The notes below the pieces were generated by a model that saw only the letters and a program-made list of their open reading frames with translations, ran no database searches and had not been told where the DNA came from. The translations under genes were made by a program, and so were the position numbers. Shown here piece after piece: positions 11,841-25,059 of a stretch of 64,000 nt of DNA; position 1 is the stretch's first letter, and each line of letters starts with the position of its first letter. The DNA comes from Microcebus murinus (taxonomy: Eukaryota; Chordata; Mammalia; Primates; Cheirogaleidae). Where the stretch lies: positions 59,542,501-59,606,500 of the forward strand of contig NC_134117.1 of NCBI RefSeq assembly GCF_040939455.1, in the 5' to 3' direction.

Positions 11841-12059
11841 AACCACCGCAACAGCCCACCACGCAAGGGACCGTCCCTGGGTCTCTAATCCAAGACCCAA
11901 GGTGGGCTGGAGAGGTGGAGAGAGCAGGCCAAAGACCAGCATAGCAAGAGGGTAGGCTATGCCCAATGGTCAGACCATGATGGGACAGATGCAGCAAAGT
12001 AGACAGGAATTAAATTTTTAAAAATAATCAGATCCCTCACTCCCTGAAAGCTCCAGCTC

Positions 12060-12160
12060 ATAGGGCACAGCCACTTGCCAGCCGTGTGACCTTAGCCATG
12101 TCACTTAACCTCTCTGAGCCAAGAATAATCTCTACCTCAAGTGACTGTTATTATGATTCA
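12060..12160 (+). repeat. MIR fragment
   Basis: 'cttgccagccgtgtgacctt' followed by 'tgtcacttaacctctctgag', the MIR core. Confidence 0.75.
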
Positions 12161-12451
12161 ATGACACAGGGATGGTTGATTCAATGTGGAATGCTTTGGG
12201 CTGCAAATAACAGAAAAGTCAACCAAGACTTGCTTGAGCAATACAGATATTTAATGATTTCACATAGTGAGATTCTGGAGGTAAGAGTTTTCAGATTTGG
12301 CACAATGATTCAGAAATGCCAGTGAAAACCCAGTTTCTTTCTAGATGTTTCACCAGTTCTTTGTTATATCTCGTGCTCTTTCCTCATGGCTGAAAGGTAG
12401 CTGCTGCAGCTCCAGACATCATGTGACACATTCAAGAAAAGAAGAAGGGAG

Positions 12452-12770
12452 GGCAGGGGTGTGGTGGCTCATGCCTGTAATCCTAGCACTCTCTGAGGTC
12501 AAGGCAGAAGGATTGCTTGAGGTAAGGAGTTCGAGACCAGTCTCAGCAAGAGTGAGACCCCTAACTCTACCAAAAACTGGAAAAATTAGCCAGGCATCAT
12601 CGCATGCATCTGTAGTCTCAGCTAATGGGGAGGCTAGGTAGGAGGATCATTTGAACCCAGGAGTTTGAGGTTGCAGTGAGCTGTGATCATGACCTGCACT
12701 CTAGCCCGGGGGCAGACCCTGTCTCAAAAAATAAATAAATGAAAATTTTAAAAAATAAAAAACAAAAAAG
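12452..12770 (+). repeat. Old AluJ-like SINE
   Basis: A diverged dimer without the lemur-specific linker, with an A-rich tail broken by T. Confidence 0.8.
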
Positions 12771-12943
12771 AAGGGAAATTAATAATATAATAAATACCTC
12801 TACAGGTGATGGGTTCAGTTGCAGGTGACTCAAGGATCCCACACTGAGAGATTCTGCCCTGCAGTGTAATCACCTGGTGCATGACTCATTCTCACCTCAG
12901 ATGCTTTTGCATTTTGAAAAAGCCTTCAGAGAAAAAAATGCCT

Positions 12944-13209
12944 GAGGCTGGGTGTGGTGGCTCACAACTGTAATCCCAGTGCATTCAGAGGCCAAGGAGG
13001 GAGGACTGCCTGAGGCCAGGAATTCAAGACTGGCCTGGGCAACATAGCAAGACAAAAATTTTAAAAATTAGCTGATCATAATGTTGTGCACCTGTAGTCC
13101 CAACTACTATGGAAGCCGAGGTGGGAGGATCACTTGAGTCCAGGAGTTTGAGGCTGCAGTGAGCTATGAGTGAGACCCTGTCTCCAAAAAAAAAAAAAAA
13201 GAAAAAAAA
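12944..13209 (+). repeat. Old Alu (AluJ-like, shortened right arm)
   Basis: Starts gaggctgggtgtggtggctc and ends in an A15-type tail near 13185-13208. The right arm is partly deleted. Confidence 0.8.
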
Positions 13210-13279
13210 TGATGCCCCAGTGGTAGGATTCCACGTGCATGCAGGGCTTGGCAGGGGTGGGAGGCGGATTCCTGGCACC

Positions 13280-13420
13280 TCAGGTCACATCACAGACCTT
13301 CAGAGCTGGGAGGGACCCTGAGAGATTCCCCCTTCCCACCAACCACATAGATGGGGAAACTGAGGCTCAGAGCGGAGAAGTGATTTCCTCATGGTCACAC
13401 AGCAGAGCCAGGGCCAGGGC
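13280..13420 (+). repeat. MIR/L2-like fragment
   Basis: 'atggggaaactgaggctcag' followed by 'catggtcacacagcagagcc'. Confidence 0.5.
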
Positions 13421-14234
13421 CACGGACAGCTGCTTTGGAGCCCCTTTTGTGCTCTAGGAGAGTCCCCAGAGGGAGGTTTCAGACCAGGAAACACAGGAGT
13501 CTCAGGCGAGCTCCCCAGAAGCAGGCCTGTGGTGGGGGTTCCCGGCCAGACGATCTCCCGGGAGGCTCAGGGCAGGAGGGGGTGAGCGGGGCAGGGTAAG
13601 GCGGGTACAAGCCAAGCCAGCACGTGGCCTCAGTGGGAGTCCGGCCACAGCCTGTCCCACAGGTTCCGGAACGTGCATAGCATCGCAGAGTTAGTCCCAC
13701 CTTCAGGCTTAGGGTCACCTTTTGTGCCACCTGTCAGTCATCGGCCACAGTCTGCCCAGGTTGTGGCGGGTAGCACGTGGCCTCCCGCGTGAAGGGGATT
13801 CTCGTCTGTCTGAGGACTCGTCTCAGGTAAGGGGCGGTTGTGCCTCATTAGCAGCTGGGCACAGGTGATTCACAGGTTAGAAGGAAAATAAGCAGATCTC
13901 CTCCAAGAGCCCCAGAGTCACCCCGGCATCTCCAGCACAGGACAGTGTCCAGGAGCACAGGCTGGTCCCTTCTGCTGCCTCAGTTTCCCTGTTGGTAAAA
14001 TGGGCATGCAGGACCGGGGTGGCCAGCCTCCTTGCCAGCCTTCCTGAGCTCCTGCACCTCTGCTTCCAGCCCAACCCGAAGTTCCCACCCAGCCGCCCCT
14101 GCCCTGGGCTCCCCACATCCCCGGGCAGTCGCAGAATCAGTGAGACCAGAGTGGGGTGTCCACTCGAGCAGCCTGAACCCCATGGGCTGGCAGAGGCCAT
14201 CCCCGTCCCCCGCCCGCCGAGCCGGCCTGAGGAG

Positions 14235-14365
14235 TCACTATTTCTTGAAATGTAAGTGCCGGGACCACACCAGTCTGTCAGGAAATTCATTATCGCATTA
14301 CGCAGCCTGAATTATTCAGCGCTCTTGAGGCCGCCTCGGAATGTGCCGGCGTTAGCGGGATGGAT
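14235..14365. promoter_or_regulatory. Candidate conserved non-coding element
   Basis: A short repeat-free island with paired homeodomain-like cores (aaattcattatcgcattacg; ctgaattattcagcgctc), flanked by GC-rich DNA. This is weak evidence from texture only. Confidence 0.3.
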
Positions 14366-14594
14366 GGGGCCGGCCGGGGCCTGGCTGGTGCCAGCAGGAC
14401 CGATCCGGCTCAGAGCGGCTGCCAAAGCTGCCAGGCACCGGGGGTCTGGCTGGCAGGGCCCGGCCCCCGGCTGATCCTGGCACAGGGATGGGCTACGCGC
14501 AGAGGCCCAGCCCTCCTCACCCCCGGAAGCCAGCAGAGCCCGCCTCGCCTCGGCGGCCCTGCCTGCTCCACAGGGCCCAGGGACACAAGGTCCC

Positions 14595-14700
14595 AACTCC
14601 ACTTCTTTTTGGCTGTGTGACCTCCAGCAGGTCATGCACCTCTCTGAGCCTTAGTTTCTTCATCTGTCAAATGCAGCAATGGTGCTAAATATCCCCAGTG
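14595..14700 (+). repeat. MIR fragment
   Basis: 'ggctgtgtgacctccagcag' followed by 'ctctctgagccttagtttct', a clear MIR core. Confidence 0.8.
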
Positions 14701-14974
14701 TCCACTGTCCCTTTTAACTTTAATAGCAGAACTGATTTTTCATTGAGCACACAATCACTAGAATAAAGGCTATGTCTTGGCTGAAGTGTGGCCATGTGAG
14801 TAACTGCTGGTGAGGATATGAAACTTTTGGAAAGTGTCCTTAAAGGAAGTGGGTGAGTTTTGTTTTGTCCTCCCTTTCTCCTGGAGATTGGAATGAAGCG
14901 TAAGGCTGGAGCTCCGGCAGCCATCTCGCTCAGTGAGGTGGAGCCACGTGATGAGGGTGGCGCTTGCTCCAGGA

Positions 14975-15225
14975 CAGCTCAGTGGGTAAGAACCGTGAGC
15001 CCAGAAACCAGAGGACCTGGCTTCAAATCCCTACGCTCCCCCTTACAAGCTGTGCGATTTGGGGCAAGTTGCTTACCTTCTCTGCACCTCAGCTCCCTCT
15101 CCTATAAGATGAGGATAAACGCGGCCCCCTGCCCTTCAGGGTTCCTGTGAGCATTAAGTGAGTCAATATGAAGTCACAGAAGAGGCCGGCACACAGTGTT
15201 ATGGAAGCGTTAGCTGTTCTTTTCC
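14975..15225 (+). repeat. MIR, nearly full length
   Basis: Contains the tRNA-derived head (agtgggtaagaaccgtgagc), the core (gcgatttggggcaagttgct; cttctctgcacctcagctcc) and the tail (cattaagtgagtcaatatga). Confidence 0.85.
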
Positions 15226-15229
15226 CATT

Positions 15230-17400
15230 TTTACACTTTTAGAGGGATTCCCTATATAGCTCAGGGACCCGAGCCCCCAGATGTCTCCCAAAGCTTCTCT
15301 CAGTCTGGGTTTTCCGCTCAAGGGGACTCTGAACCCGAGGCAGCAATGCCGGGGCATTGTGAGGTTCAGCCCAGGCAGGAACAGCTTTGCCCAGAGGGAC
15401 AGGACCCCAGCCCGGGCCGGCGGGCGTGGAAGGCAGAGACTGGGCTCCCAGGCTGGAGTCTCAAAGAGGGACTGCTCTCTGGGCTCCAGGGGAGGCTCCT
15501 ACTCAGGAAAAGAGAAAGAAAAACAAAAGCTTCTGACTCAGTGTAGACCCCAGTCAGGGATCTCTCTTCTCTGGCCTCAGGGAGTGGATTAAATCAGCGG
15601 TTACAGCTCGCAGGCCAGCAGCTTAGAGACCAGTATGGGAAATGAGCGAAGCTGCCCGGGAGTGAGGCAGCAGGGAGTGGCGGGGACTGGGGCAAGGGCA
15701 CTGGCCCCGTCCGCTATGGGGAGGGGCACCAGGCAGACCCAGCCACCCCCGCAGTGCAGCCCAGGGGGCCCGATGTAGGCGATTCTACTCTTTCAAAAGG
15801 AATGGAAGTCAAATCTGAATTCTTTGAGAAATCTTCTGGTTGTTTAGTGTTGGCTACATTAAAACAAACGAAACACTGAGCAAGGCAAACCAAACATGTC
15901 CCCAGGCCGGCTCAGGGGCTGCCAGACGCAAACAGGAGCTGAGAGGTCTCCCTGCAGTCTGAGCCCGGGGCCGAGCATGTGCTGAGCGTGGGGTGGGAGA
16001 GGAAAGGGGCCGGTGTTTGTCCTTCCCGAGGAGGGCAGTGCTCCAGGCTGGACTTAGGAGAGGCGAGCCAGGCCCCCAGCTCCCTTCCTGCCTGGGCTCA
16101 GGCTGGCAGTGGGGATGGTGGGGCCGGGGGTCTGTGCGACAACCACATTCGTGTCCACCCAGAGCTGATAGAAGGCAAGATGGGGAAATCTGAGCCTTCA
16201 GGAGTCAGGCAAGAGGATTTGCAGGATTTCCAGAGGCCGGGAATGGTGCCTTGCCAAGGCCCTGGGTCCAGCCAGGCCTGGGAGGCAGCTCCTGCATGAA
16301 GCAGCGTCCCTGGGCCACCTGCCCTGCTGGGGGCTAGTCCAGTGCAGGGGAGGCCCTGCAACCAAGGCTTTGGGGACACCCTGGGACACGTGGGACCTGT
16401 TAGACTGGACTGCTGATCCTGGCTCGTCACACCCCCACTAGTAACAGAATGACACATGGTTGCGAGTGACCTTGCAGGGCCACCCCATGGAGCGGGTACA
16501 CCATACACACTTACCCCGCCACTCCGGGCTCGGCCAAGTGAGTTGCTTTGGCCAATGGGACTTCAGCAGACTGGGCACAGGCAGAGGCCCTCCATGCCCC
16601 TGTGTGGTTGGCGTCTTGCCCTGTGCTGTCCACTGGGAGGGAGCATCTCCAGGTGGCCGCTGGTCTCAGAATGATCTGGACCCACAGTTTGAAGCAGAAC
16701 CACCCAGCCAACCTGCTGACCAGGAGAGAGAAAATAAATGGTTATTTTGGAAGCCACCGAGATCTGGGGCTGTGCCAAGGCACTGTTGTGGCAAAAACCT
16801 GGCCCATATGCCCGGGAGGACGTGGGCTGCCCCAGCCCCAGCCTGCTGCACAGAAGCACCCCCCCCCATCTGGCCACCCACTGTCCCCCGTGCCCCTGGC
16901 CCTGAGGCAAATAGAGAGACCCCCCTGGAGTGCAAAGACCCAGTTCTGGTCGTGTAAGACTTGCCGGTCCCCACGTCCTGGCTGTGACACCTTCTTCTGT
17001 GAGTTACTTCTTCCGTCTGAGCCTCACTGGTAGAACGTGAGTGACCATTTCCAGCTCCAGGGAGATGGGAGGGTTCAATGAGATGCCAGGGGTCTGCAAC
17101 AGGGCGCGGTGGGCTGCCCAGGGCTGGCACTTGGACTCCTTGGATGGGGGAGGGCCTGGGCTTGCCCCAGTCTAACCGCACAGGGCACGGGGTGCCCCTG
17201 TGAGAAAACTCAGACTCCTAAGGAAAATGAGGCCTCACCACTGGCGAGCATGACTCCAAGTGCATGAGGCCTGAAGAAAAAGCAAACAGGGTAATCTAGG
17301 CCCAACTCTAAACCACAGGCCACAGTGCTTGGGGGCCTGAATCAGTCTAGACTGCTTTGAGCTTCACCTAAAAGAATATACAGTTACTAGTTGCTTAAAT
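15230..17400. other. Unique GC-rich intergenic sequence
   Basis: No gene is supported. A small AT-rich patch lies at 15775-15900. The stretch 16480-16760 may be an old LTR or MER fragment (gagaaaataaatggttattt). The many frames here lack any family feature. Confidence 0.35.
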
Positions 17401-17556
17401 GCAAAGGGCTCCATTTTCTCGCAGAACAAGGAGCGTGGAGATAGGCAGGTGCTGGTGTTGGCTCAGTGGCTCGATAATGTCAAGAACCAACACTCCATCT
17501 TTCCTCTCACCATCCTCACTGTCTGGTTTTTTATTTTTAACCTTGTTGCCTCATGG

Positions 17557-17570
17557 CCACAAGATGGCAG
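17557..17570 (+). promoter_or_regulatory. CTCF-like motif CCACAAGATGGCAG
   Basis: A near-perfect match to the 14-base CTCF core CCACNAGRTGGCAG in otherwise unremarkable intergenic sequence. Confidence 0.45.
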
Positions 17571-17972
17571 CTGTGGTTCCAAGCATTTCATCTGTACATA
17601 ACCCTATTCCAGGTAAGAAAAGGCTAAGCAGGAAAAGGGGATTTCTTATTAGCAGAAAGGAAAATATCCTGAGAAGCACCCCCTTTATCTGTGGCCAGAA
17701 ATGAGCCACGTGGCCATCCCTAGCAACAAGGGAAGGTGTGAAAGCAGATAACTTGGAGATAGGACTGGGGTGGTTACGACCACTTGATCACAGTTCATCC
17801 CCCCAGAGTTGGGCACGTTGCTGTTTGAAGAATGTCAGGTTGCTATTGGCAAGGCAGGAGGAAGAATGCCCAAGGTAAACAGAAACAGTGTCGGCTGCAG
17901 GGCCAGGAATCAGAAAGGCATATAGAGGAGAGCGCACCAGGCTGGGCTCTTAATTATAAACCACAGAAGCCA

Positions 17973-18032
17973 CTCTGTCACAAACGGTAGATTCTGCTTT
18001 GTTGCAAACAGAACTCACTTTGTTGCAAACAG
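17973..18032 (+). repeat. Short tandem repeat, about 21-bp unit
   Basis: ctttgttgcaaacag occurs at 17997-18011 and 18018-18032, with a degenerate copy (ctctgtcacaaacgg) one unit earlier. Confidence 0.6.
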
Positions 18033-18984
18033 CAGAGTCTGGGGAGGCCAGGGAAGGAGGCTGGGATGCTGCACAGCCAGGAATCGCACGGCTGGAGCCC
18101 CACCCAGCTGCATGGCAGGGCAGCTCTAGTTCAAACCCAGCCACCACCGCAGCCCACCTCTTGGTGGGGGCTCCGACCGCAACCCCAGCCGAAACCCCAG
18201 GCACCTCCAGTGCCCGAGGATCGTTCTCTGCGCTCCTGCTAACTCCCGCTGCCCACGTTTGCTTTCAAGTCTCCTGTGCCTGATTGGTGGACGCTGGGTC
18301 ACGTGCCTGCAAGGGAGCCTGGCAAGTGTGCTTGTCGTTTTTGGGGGGGCAAAGAGGGGCTCACAACGTAGGCCAGTGCGTCAACGTGGAGAGATAAGAA
18401 CTGCAGGGAGACTTTCTTTGCCAGTTCTCAAAAGAGTCCTCTGAAGTCCTGACCACTTGAAGGCTCCTGCGGACCAGCCAAGGTGTCCGGCAGAAGCAGC
18501 GACACACAGGAGTGCCAGACGCCGCAGCCGCGGCCACCCCCAGTTAAGAACGAGGAAAGAAACAGGAGAGACCGAGAAACACACACATGAGTCATCCGCT
18601 AGAAACTCCCAGAGACACCTGAGTGCCAGGACCTGCACCGAGCTAGAGAAATGGCCTCGCACGTACGTGCCGGTACGTGGCGGGTGACCCCCACAAGGAC
18701 TAAATTTCCAAAGGTTGCGGCGGCTCCGGACCGGGCCCAGTGGCGAGATGACAAGCTGTTATGAGAAGCAGACACAGAGACAAGTTCGCATCTTGGCTCT
18801 GCCGCTTACACATTCCCTGACGTCTGGGGTCTTGTCTGCACAACTGGAAGAGACCATGCTGGTTCCTCCACAGGGACATCCCCGCCACCCCGGTCTGTTA
18901 GTGCAGGAATGGGGAGTCCCTGACACCCGCTTCTCCAGGATGGGGGAGGGGAGCAGGCAGGGGGACCCTCATCCTTACAACCAG

Positions 18985-19450
18985 CCCAAGAAGGCGGGGC
19001 TGTGGCAGGCGGAATTTGGGCCCCTCGATCTCTACCACCCACGTTCCTCCCGCGCTTGTCATCTCACATGGCGAAGGAAACTTCGCAGACGCCACCCAGG
19101 CTATTCGCCAGCTCACCTCACCATAGGGAGATTATCCTGGACTGTCGGGGCGGCCCCATGGAGTCACATGGGCCTCACAAGCAACACAGGAAAGCAGAGC
19201 AACTCGAAGCGCCAGAAAGGTTCCAGGGGGCTTCGCTGCCCTTGAACTTTGGAGGGGTTTCGTGAGAAGACTCTGAATCCTGCCAGCAACTAGGGAGCTC
19301 GAAAGAGGACCCAGACCCCAGGGGAGAGCCTGACCGCAGCCTCGCCAGGCCCTGAGCCGAGAGTCCCCCACGCCCTGCCCGGCTTCCGACCCACTCCACT
19401 GCGAGACCAGACGAGAAGCGGGCGTGGTGTTAAGCCACCCATTGTGGCTT
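18985..19450 (+). mobile_element. MLT1-type solo LTR (ERVL-MaLR)
   Basis: Order of landmarks: 'catctcacatggcgaaggaa', 'cttcgcagacgccaccc', 'agggagattatcctggact', then 'gtggtgttaagccacccatt' near the end. All are MLT1 signposts. The stretch is GC-shifted compared with the usual consensus. Confidence 0.7.
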
Positions 19451-20629
19451 CCTAAAAGGGCCCCGAGGCTCTTCCTCAAGCAGCAGAAGGAAGCTGAGGC
19501 AGAAGCGTCATCCCACTTTCTAGTTCTTCGAGTTTCTCAGAAACTGTGAGCTGACCCGGCTACACAGCGAGTGGCGGGACGGATGATTGAGCCCCAGTCC
19601 TCGGTGCTGGAGCCCGAGCTGTCGCTCTCCCAGCCAGCCTCTCCGGGTGAGGACGCTGAGGCCCTGGAGTGTGCGCCGCCCCTCGAGCCCCCCAGAGCCC
19701 CCGGCGCTACGGCATCGCCTCCTGAAGTCTTTTCCCAGGTGTGGGCTGGTCCGCTGGCCACTGAGGCCCTTCTGGTCCTGAGGGACTCCACTTTATCCCC
19801 TAACTTCTCTGATCCAGGCTCAGATTCAGGGGACACTTGTGCCCCACAAGCCAGAGAAGACAGAGTTCAAAGATGTGGTTGGTTTGCCTGACACAGTGTT
19901 TTTAAAAAAAATCCTACCCTAGTGTTTAAAATTGTGGCGCTTCATACTAAAAGCCAGGTTGCTGACGTCTCCTGGAGAATCGGAAGCTCTGGCCACACAG
20001 AGCCCACCTTGCCGCGGCAGCAGAGGCTGGAGCCGAGGGGCTGCGTGTCCTGGTGGAGCATGAGCTCTGGAGTGCCGCAGTCCCCACCGCCCCCTGTCGC
20101 CTCCCCTCACTTCCCTCGCCTGCCCGGATCCTTTAGGCCCGGCTTCATTCTATGACCTTACCGGTCTGCCCCTGCCCTGCCCAGCCCTGGGGGGCCCTGG
20201 GGAGGGGCCATCTGTGCCCACCGGCATCAGTTCCCTGGGCCTGAACTGGCCCCCGCACTTCCTGGTGTGGGTCTAAGGGCAGGTGACAACGCCCACCTTC
20301 CCTGCCCTGGTGAGCCCACAGGCCCCTTGGTGCCTACCGGGCAGCAGCATTTGGCCAAAAGGGCAACTGAGAAAGGTGGACGTGACCCCCCCACCCCACC
20401 CTTCCCATCCCAGCCCCTTCTTTCCCCTGGGCAGCTGCCCACGTCCACAGCCCCCCACCCTCCACCGCCGGACAGAAGGATCAAAACCCACTTTGTCTTC
20501 AGCCCCTGGGCTTCTAGGAGAAGCCCTTGTGACAGATTCCCAGGCGACACTTTGCTCCCTTCACCGCCCGCTGAAATGCTGGTGCGGCAATGGAAGAGAC
20601 AAGAAATGAGTTGCAAAAGGGGAGAGGGA

Positions 20630-20965
20630 GGTGGAAAAATTAAATTTTGCGTGATCAGCAAGGTTTCAAACAATCGCTCGCCAACTGAAGTGGGTGCCAC
20701 GTCTATAAGTCATTCTGTTTTATAGACCATTAGGATCTCCAGAGAGAACCTGCATGGAGACCACTGCTTTTTGTTGAAATTAAAATGTCAGAGAAAAAGA
20801 AATAGAACAAAACAGGGAATCTGCAATTAATTACCAGGCCATAAAAATTCAATAATCAGGAGGCAGAGCGGCCGCGGGCCCAGAGGTATCAGAGCCAGCG
20901 TAACAAGAATGGAATACATTAATCTTTTCAAATTAGTTTTTTAATCTGACGGGGATATATGGTGA
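20630..20965. promoter_or_regulatory. Candidate conserved enhancer (repeat-free AT-rich block)
   Basis: About 330 bases, AT-rich between GC-rich flanks, with many TAAT/ATTA cores (attaattaccaggccataaa; tacattaatcttttcaaatt) and no repeats. This is similar in kind to the block at 3430-3960. Confidence 0.4.
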
Positions 20966-21885
20966 CATGCCTCCCCTCCCTGCCTGCCCCGCCTCCACGG
21001 CTCCGGCCTGAAGCCAGGCTGGGGGAGGGCGGTTCTGGTGGGCGCTGGGGCGGCTGCAACCCACACGCCCAGCCCGGTGAGGCCCGCTGCGGCCCGCTGA
21101 GCCCAGGCCCCGCGCGGCTGCCTGGCGGGGACGGCTGCAGAAGCGCCAGGAAGGCCTGTTCCCACTGGGTCCCAGGGAGCAAGAGGGGCTGTGGGTGCGT
21201 TCCCTCTTTTGGCTGGTGGGGCCAGAGGGTTGCAGAAAGCAGAGTCTGGGAGTAGCTTGGAGAGGTGCGAGCTCTCGGAGCTTCCCTTTCCGCCTTTGGA
21301 AAATGGGAAGAAAACCACAGCCTCACAGGGACTGGGTCCGGGTCCCCAGCAGGAGGTCAACAAAGGGCCCCTACTGTTACTATTCTTCCTGCTACCGCGG
21401 GGCACCACCTGGACACTATTCAAAGAGCATTTACTTAGCGCCTGCTGTGTGCACACAGCAGCCTCAGTCCTTACCCTGGGGAATGGGACTCACAGTCGGG
21501 TCCCAGAAACATTTACATGGCCAAGCAGGAGGCAGGGGTCAGAGAGTAAAGGGCCAGGAGCTTGCCCTCCGGGCGGGGCCGCTGGCCCGGGCCCAGGAGG
21601 AGCAGAGAGCGGCGTCCGGCGACAGCCACTAGTCCGCCCCGCCCGGGCCCCTGCGAGTGGAGGCCGCGCCCTCGGCTCCCAGCCTCGCCCAGCCTCGCCC
21701 TGACGCCCTCCGCGAGGCTGCGGCGCCCACAGCTCCCATAGCCCAAGGCCAAGTTTCCGGCCTTGACTCCACGTACGTGCTGCGGCCTCGCTGGCGCCCA
21801 GCGAGCCAGGCCTGGGCCGGACCCCGACTGGGCCGGACCCCGACTGGGACGCCCCCGGGTGACGCCCGGTGCCTGGCCGGTGCTG

Positions 21886-21897
21886 TCACCAGATGGC
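21886..21897 (+). promoter_or_regulatory. CTCF-like motif TCACCAGATGGC
   Basis: Shares CACCAGATGGC with the promoter-proximal site at 22738 and has the same orientation, about 0.85 kb further upstream. Confidence 0.35.
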
Positions 21898-22737
21898 CGC
21901 TCAGGGGCCACCGGAGCCACCCAGGGACGCCCGCAGAGCCTGGTGACCTTCTGCCCTCGGGCTCCTTTTACGCGCAACTTTTCCAGCGCTCTAAGCGCCT
22001 GGCCCCCGGCAAGTCCTTCATCTGCACTTCCTCGTCTGAGCCGCGTTGCACAGACGGGGTCCTCAGGCGGGTCGCCGGCCCGTCCGTGCCGCCAGAACCG
22101 CGTCTCGCTCCCCAGCCTGGCACACAGCAGGCGCCCGGCCGGCGGCTGGCTGGAACCCTGCCCGCCTGCCTCGCCCTCCAGCTCTCCCTCCGCGGCGTCT
22201 TCGCCCGACCCGCGGTCGCAACGCGGAGGACTGTGGTCTCTATTTTGCAGAAAGGAGACTGAGGCTCTGAGAGACTGACAGGCCCAAATTCAGACCCCCG
22301 TGTCGCCTGGCACGCAAGGGCAGGATTCGAACCGCCAGGAATATGGTCTCTGCTCCCCACTGACCAGGTCTGCCCCAGGGTCCCTGCACCCCATCTCCGG
22401 GCTGCGGGCCCACACCAGGTCCTTCGCTCCTTCGACCTGGGCCCTCAGGCATCTCCCCAGGAGGCCTCCCTGACTCTCAGTCCCTCTCTGGGTCTTTCAA
22501 TTTGTGTCACTTGCACTGGTTACTATCTGGTAACTTACACTGACGCCCTCCGCACACCCTCACATCCGCACAGGCCCCGGGGCCTCAGCAGAACCGGTGG
22601 CGAGGAGAAAGGAGCGTAGCCAGGAGGGGCGTTAGACTTGTGCTCCGGGCCCCAGGCCCTGGGACCGCGGGCGCAGGCGGAGAACGCACATCTGGGTGCG
22701 GGGCCTGCTCCGGGCCGGGGCGCAGTTCTGCGCGCAG

Positions 22738-22749
22738 CCACCAGATGGC
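22738..22749 (+). promoter_or_regulatory. CTCF-like core motif CCACCAGATGGC
   Basis: Fits the CTCF core pattern CCASNAGRKGGC. It lies about 190 bases upstream of the COMTD1 ATG. Confidence 0.45.
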
Positions 22750-22789
22750 CCCGGCGCGCCCGGGCAGGGCTTGCAGTAAGGCGCCGTGG

Positions 22790-22802
22790 CCGCCAGATGG
22801 TG
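22790..22802 (+). promoter_or_regulatory. Second CTCF-like motif CCGCCAGATGGTG
   Basis: Same orientation, 52 bases downstream of the first motif. It is slightly weaker than consensus at the last positions. Confidence 0.35.
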
Positions 22803-22889
22803 CCCGAGGCCGCGGCTCCGCGGGCAGTGCCGGGACAAGGCGGAGCCGGGCGGGCCTGCGAGCCGAAGGCCGCCCCGGTAGCTCCGGCG

Positions 22890-22895
22890 CACGTG
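22890..22895 (+). promoter_or_regulatory. E-box CACGTG in the COMTD1 promoter
   Basis: Read on the - strand the site is GGTCACGTGC, close to the MITF/TFEB (M-box/CLEAR) consensus GTCACGTGAC. It lies 37 bases before the ATG. Binding is not shown by sequence alone. Confidence 0.4.
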
Positions 22896-22931
22896 ACCTG
22901 CCACCGACTCCTGCCGCCTGCTGCCCGCGCC

Positions 22932-24784
<1,853 letters not shown>

Positions 24785-24860
24785 GGCTGGCCCCTAGGGA
24801 GTGGGCTTGAGGGAGGGAACCTGGGAACCCCAGGCATTGATCCTGAGTTTTAAATCCAAC

Positions 24861-24866
24861 AATAAA
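24861..24866 (+). terminator. COMTD1: COMTD1 polyadenylation signal AATAAA
   Basis: A canonical AATAAA lies 77 bases after the COMTD1 stop codon, so the 3' UTR would be only about 100 nt. GT-rich sequence follows (gtggggctgg). Confidence 0.8.
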
Positions 24867-25059
24867 GTGGGGCTGGGACACACGAACTCCTGAGCCTTGG
24901 TACATGGCACTGAATGGGAGAGGGGAGGGAAGCCCAGCGCAGCCTTCTCAGTGAAAGAGGGCCTTGAGGTCACGGCTGTGCATCTCTCCCTGGAGCAGTC
25001 CTGAGAACCACCTGATGCCAGTGCTGTGGCCCAACCGCAGGAACCACCAGCTGGCAGGA

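Noticed and set aside
11189..11944. 251-codon open frame on the + strand
   Set aside because: It runs through an MLT1 LTR and another old repeat; the peptide has no coherent family features.
14975..15050. Possible tRNA gene (agctcagtgggtaagaacc ... ggcttcaaatcc)
   Set aside because: Box A/B-like words come from the tRNA-derived head of a MIR; no cloverleaf can be formed.
21657..22262. 201-codon + strand frame upstream of COMTD1
   Set aside because: GC-driven, overlapping long frames in other phases, and no splice link to COMTD1 or recognisable domain.
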